Shown piece by piece: positions 5,922 through 6,722 of a stretch of 6,722 nt of DNA; within the stretch, counting starts at the first letter, position 1, and each line of letters opens with the position of its first letter. Made by a program: the position numbers and the translations under genes. The notes below the pieces were generated by a model. That model saw only the letters and a list, made by a program, of their open reading frames with translations, had not been told where the DNA came from and did not search any database. This DNA is from Sphingomonas sp. (GTDB lineage: Bacteria; Pseudomonadota; Alphaproteobacteria; Sphingomonadales; Sphingomonadaceae): positions 1-6,722 of the forward strand of contig JAPJRE010000220.1 of assembly GCA_030824725.1 (NCBI GenBank), written 5' to 3'.

Positions 5922-6722
5922 ATGATGGGTTTGGGCAGGATTGCGGGAACGGGTGCGAAATGGCTTGCCGGCGCGGGGCTTGCTGCCCTGGCGACGATGG
6001 CGATCACCCAGACGGCCGCCGGACAGGATAGCCAAGGCGGCGTCAACAACGGCCTCGACCTTCCCAGCACGCTGGAGATTTTCGGCAAGGCCGATCCCAA
6101 CGTCCGCAAGCCCACCGCGATCGTCAACGATTACGTGATCACCGGCACCGAGGTGGACCACCGCGTCGCCCTCGTCACCGGCATGCAGAAGCTGACCCTC
6201 AAGCCCGAGGAGCGCGAGCAGCTCAAGCTCGCCATGCTCCGCCAGCTGATCGACGAGACGCTCGAGATCCAGGAGGCCAAGGCCAATGAGATCAAGGTCG
6301 ACGCGCGCGAGATCGAAGGCAGCTTCAGCCGCGTCGCGGCGCGCTTCCAGAGGACCCCCGATCAGATGCGCGCGTGGCTGCGCGAGATCGGCTCGTCCGA
6401 GCGTTCGATCAAGCGCCAGATCGAGGCCGAACTCGCCTGGAGCCGCTTGCTGCGCCGCCGCGTCAACGTGAATGTGGGCGAAGCCGAAGTGAAGGCGATG
6501 CTGGATCGCATGACCCAGCAGAAGGGCACCGACGAGTATCACGTCTACGAGATCTATCAGAACGCCACGCCCGATCGCGCGCAGGAAGTCGCCACGGGCA
6601 TGCAGAAGATGATCGAGCAGATGCGCCAGGGCACGCCGTTCGACTATCTCGCCCGCACCTATTCGCAGAGCTCCACCCGCGCGCGCGGCGGCGATCTCGG
6701 CTGGATCCAGCCGGCGATGTTG
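5922..6722 (+). CDS. surA: SurA-type periplasmic chaperone / peptidyl-prolyl isomerase (partial, 3' end outside window)
   Basis: Periplasmic chaperone that escorts unfolded outer-membrane proteins, including LptD, to the BAM complex; parvulin domains in this family isomerise X-Pro bonds. The first 267 residues are visible without a stop. Residues 1-34 look like a signal peptide with a long hydrophobic stretch (about 14-29) and cleavage near TAAG/QDSQ. Residues about 64-180 match the SurA N-domain: AIVNDYVITGTEVDHR, a helical LRQLIDETLEIQEAK, then the MRAWLREIG and IKRQIEAELAWSRLLRRRV helices. A parvulin domain begins near 205 (YHVYEIYQNA) and shows the FDYLARTYSQSSTRARGGDLGWI signature (240-262) before the edge. 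The usual SHIL-type His at its first strand appears as YEIYQ. ATG at 5922 is chosen; GTG at 5919 and ATG at 5925 are also in frame, and AAGGG (5904-5908) is 10 bases before the GTG and 13 before the first ATG. It follows lptD on the same strand. Confidence 0.93.
   Translation, partial: MMGLGRIAGTGAKWLAGAGLAALATMAITQTAAGQDSQGGVNNGLDLPSTLEIFGKADPNVRKPTAIVNDYVITGTEVDHRVALVTGMQKLTLKPEEREQLKLAMLRQLIDETLEIQEAKANEIKVDAREIEGSFSRVAARFQRTPDQMRAWLREIGSSERSIKRQIEAELAWSRLLRRRVNVNVGEAEVKAMLDRMTQQKGTDEYHVYEIYQNATPDRAQEVATGMQKMIEQMRQGTPFDYLARTYSQSSTRARGGDLGWIQPAML

Noticed and set aside
5850..6542. 230-codon minus-strand open frame antisense to surA
   Set aside because: The sense strand gives a signal peptide, SurA N-domain and parvulin signature; the antisense product has Leu/Ala/Asp/His-rich shadow composition.

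Overview
This is a GC-rich chromosomal window with strong G/C preference at third codon positions. Gene content and protein style suggest an alphaproteobacterium, most likely a sphingomonad (Sphingomonas-like). That assignment is inference from the lptD-surA pair, the holC-ndk pair and the flavour of the proteins; no rRNA or other taxonomic marker is present. I see no mobile element, CRISPR array, tRNA, rRNA or phage gene.

Layout, left to right. (1) Positions 1-75 may hold the first 25 codons of a leftward gene cut by the window edge, supported mainly by a strong ribosome binding site. (2) Positions 171-2266 (+) are a two-component pair: an OmpR-type response regulator and a membrane histidine kinase, overlapping by 4 bases (TTGA). 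(3) Positions 2267-2456 are a convergent gap with no gene. It contains a hairpin terminator that serves ndk and perhaps also the kinase from the other side. (4) Positions 2457-3394 (-) hold holC (DNA polymerase III chi) followed by ndk (nucleoside diphosphate kinase), read leftward with a 74-base gap. (5) Positions 3395-3517 are a divergent intergenic region with a perfect 16-base dyad. (6) Positions 3518-5821 (+) are lptD, the outer-membrane LPS translocon barrel. (7) Positions 5822-5921 are a 100-base gap with a promoter-like sequence and a small palindrome. (8) From 5922 to the right edge is the start of a surA-type periplasmic chaperone/prolyl isomerase, cut by the window end.

How the genes work together: lptD and surA form an outer-membrane biogenesis block, because SurA-family chaperones escort barrel proteins, including LptD, across the periplasm. 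holC and ndk are housekeeping genes for replication and nucleotide pools. The two-component pair is a self-contained sensor/regulator unit whose signal cannot be read from the sequence.

I did not find a new biological system. The points most worth a second look are the dyad between holC and lptD, the palindrome over the candidate surA promoter, the non-ATG starts of the kinase and lptD, and the absence of pepA next to holC.
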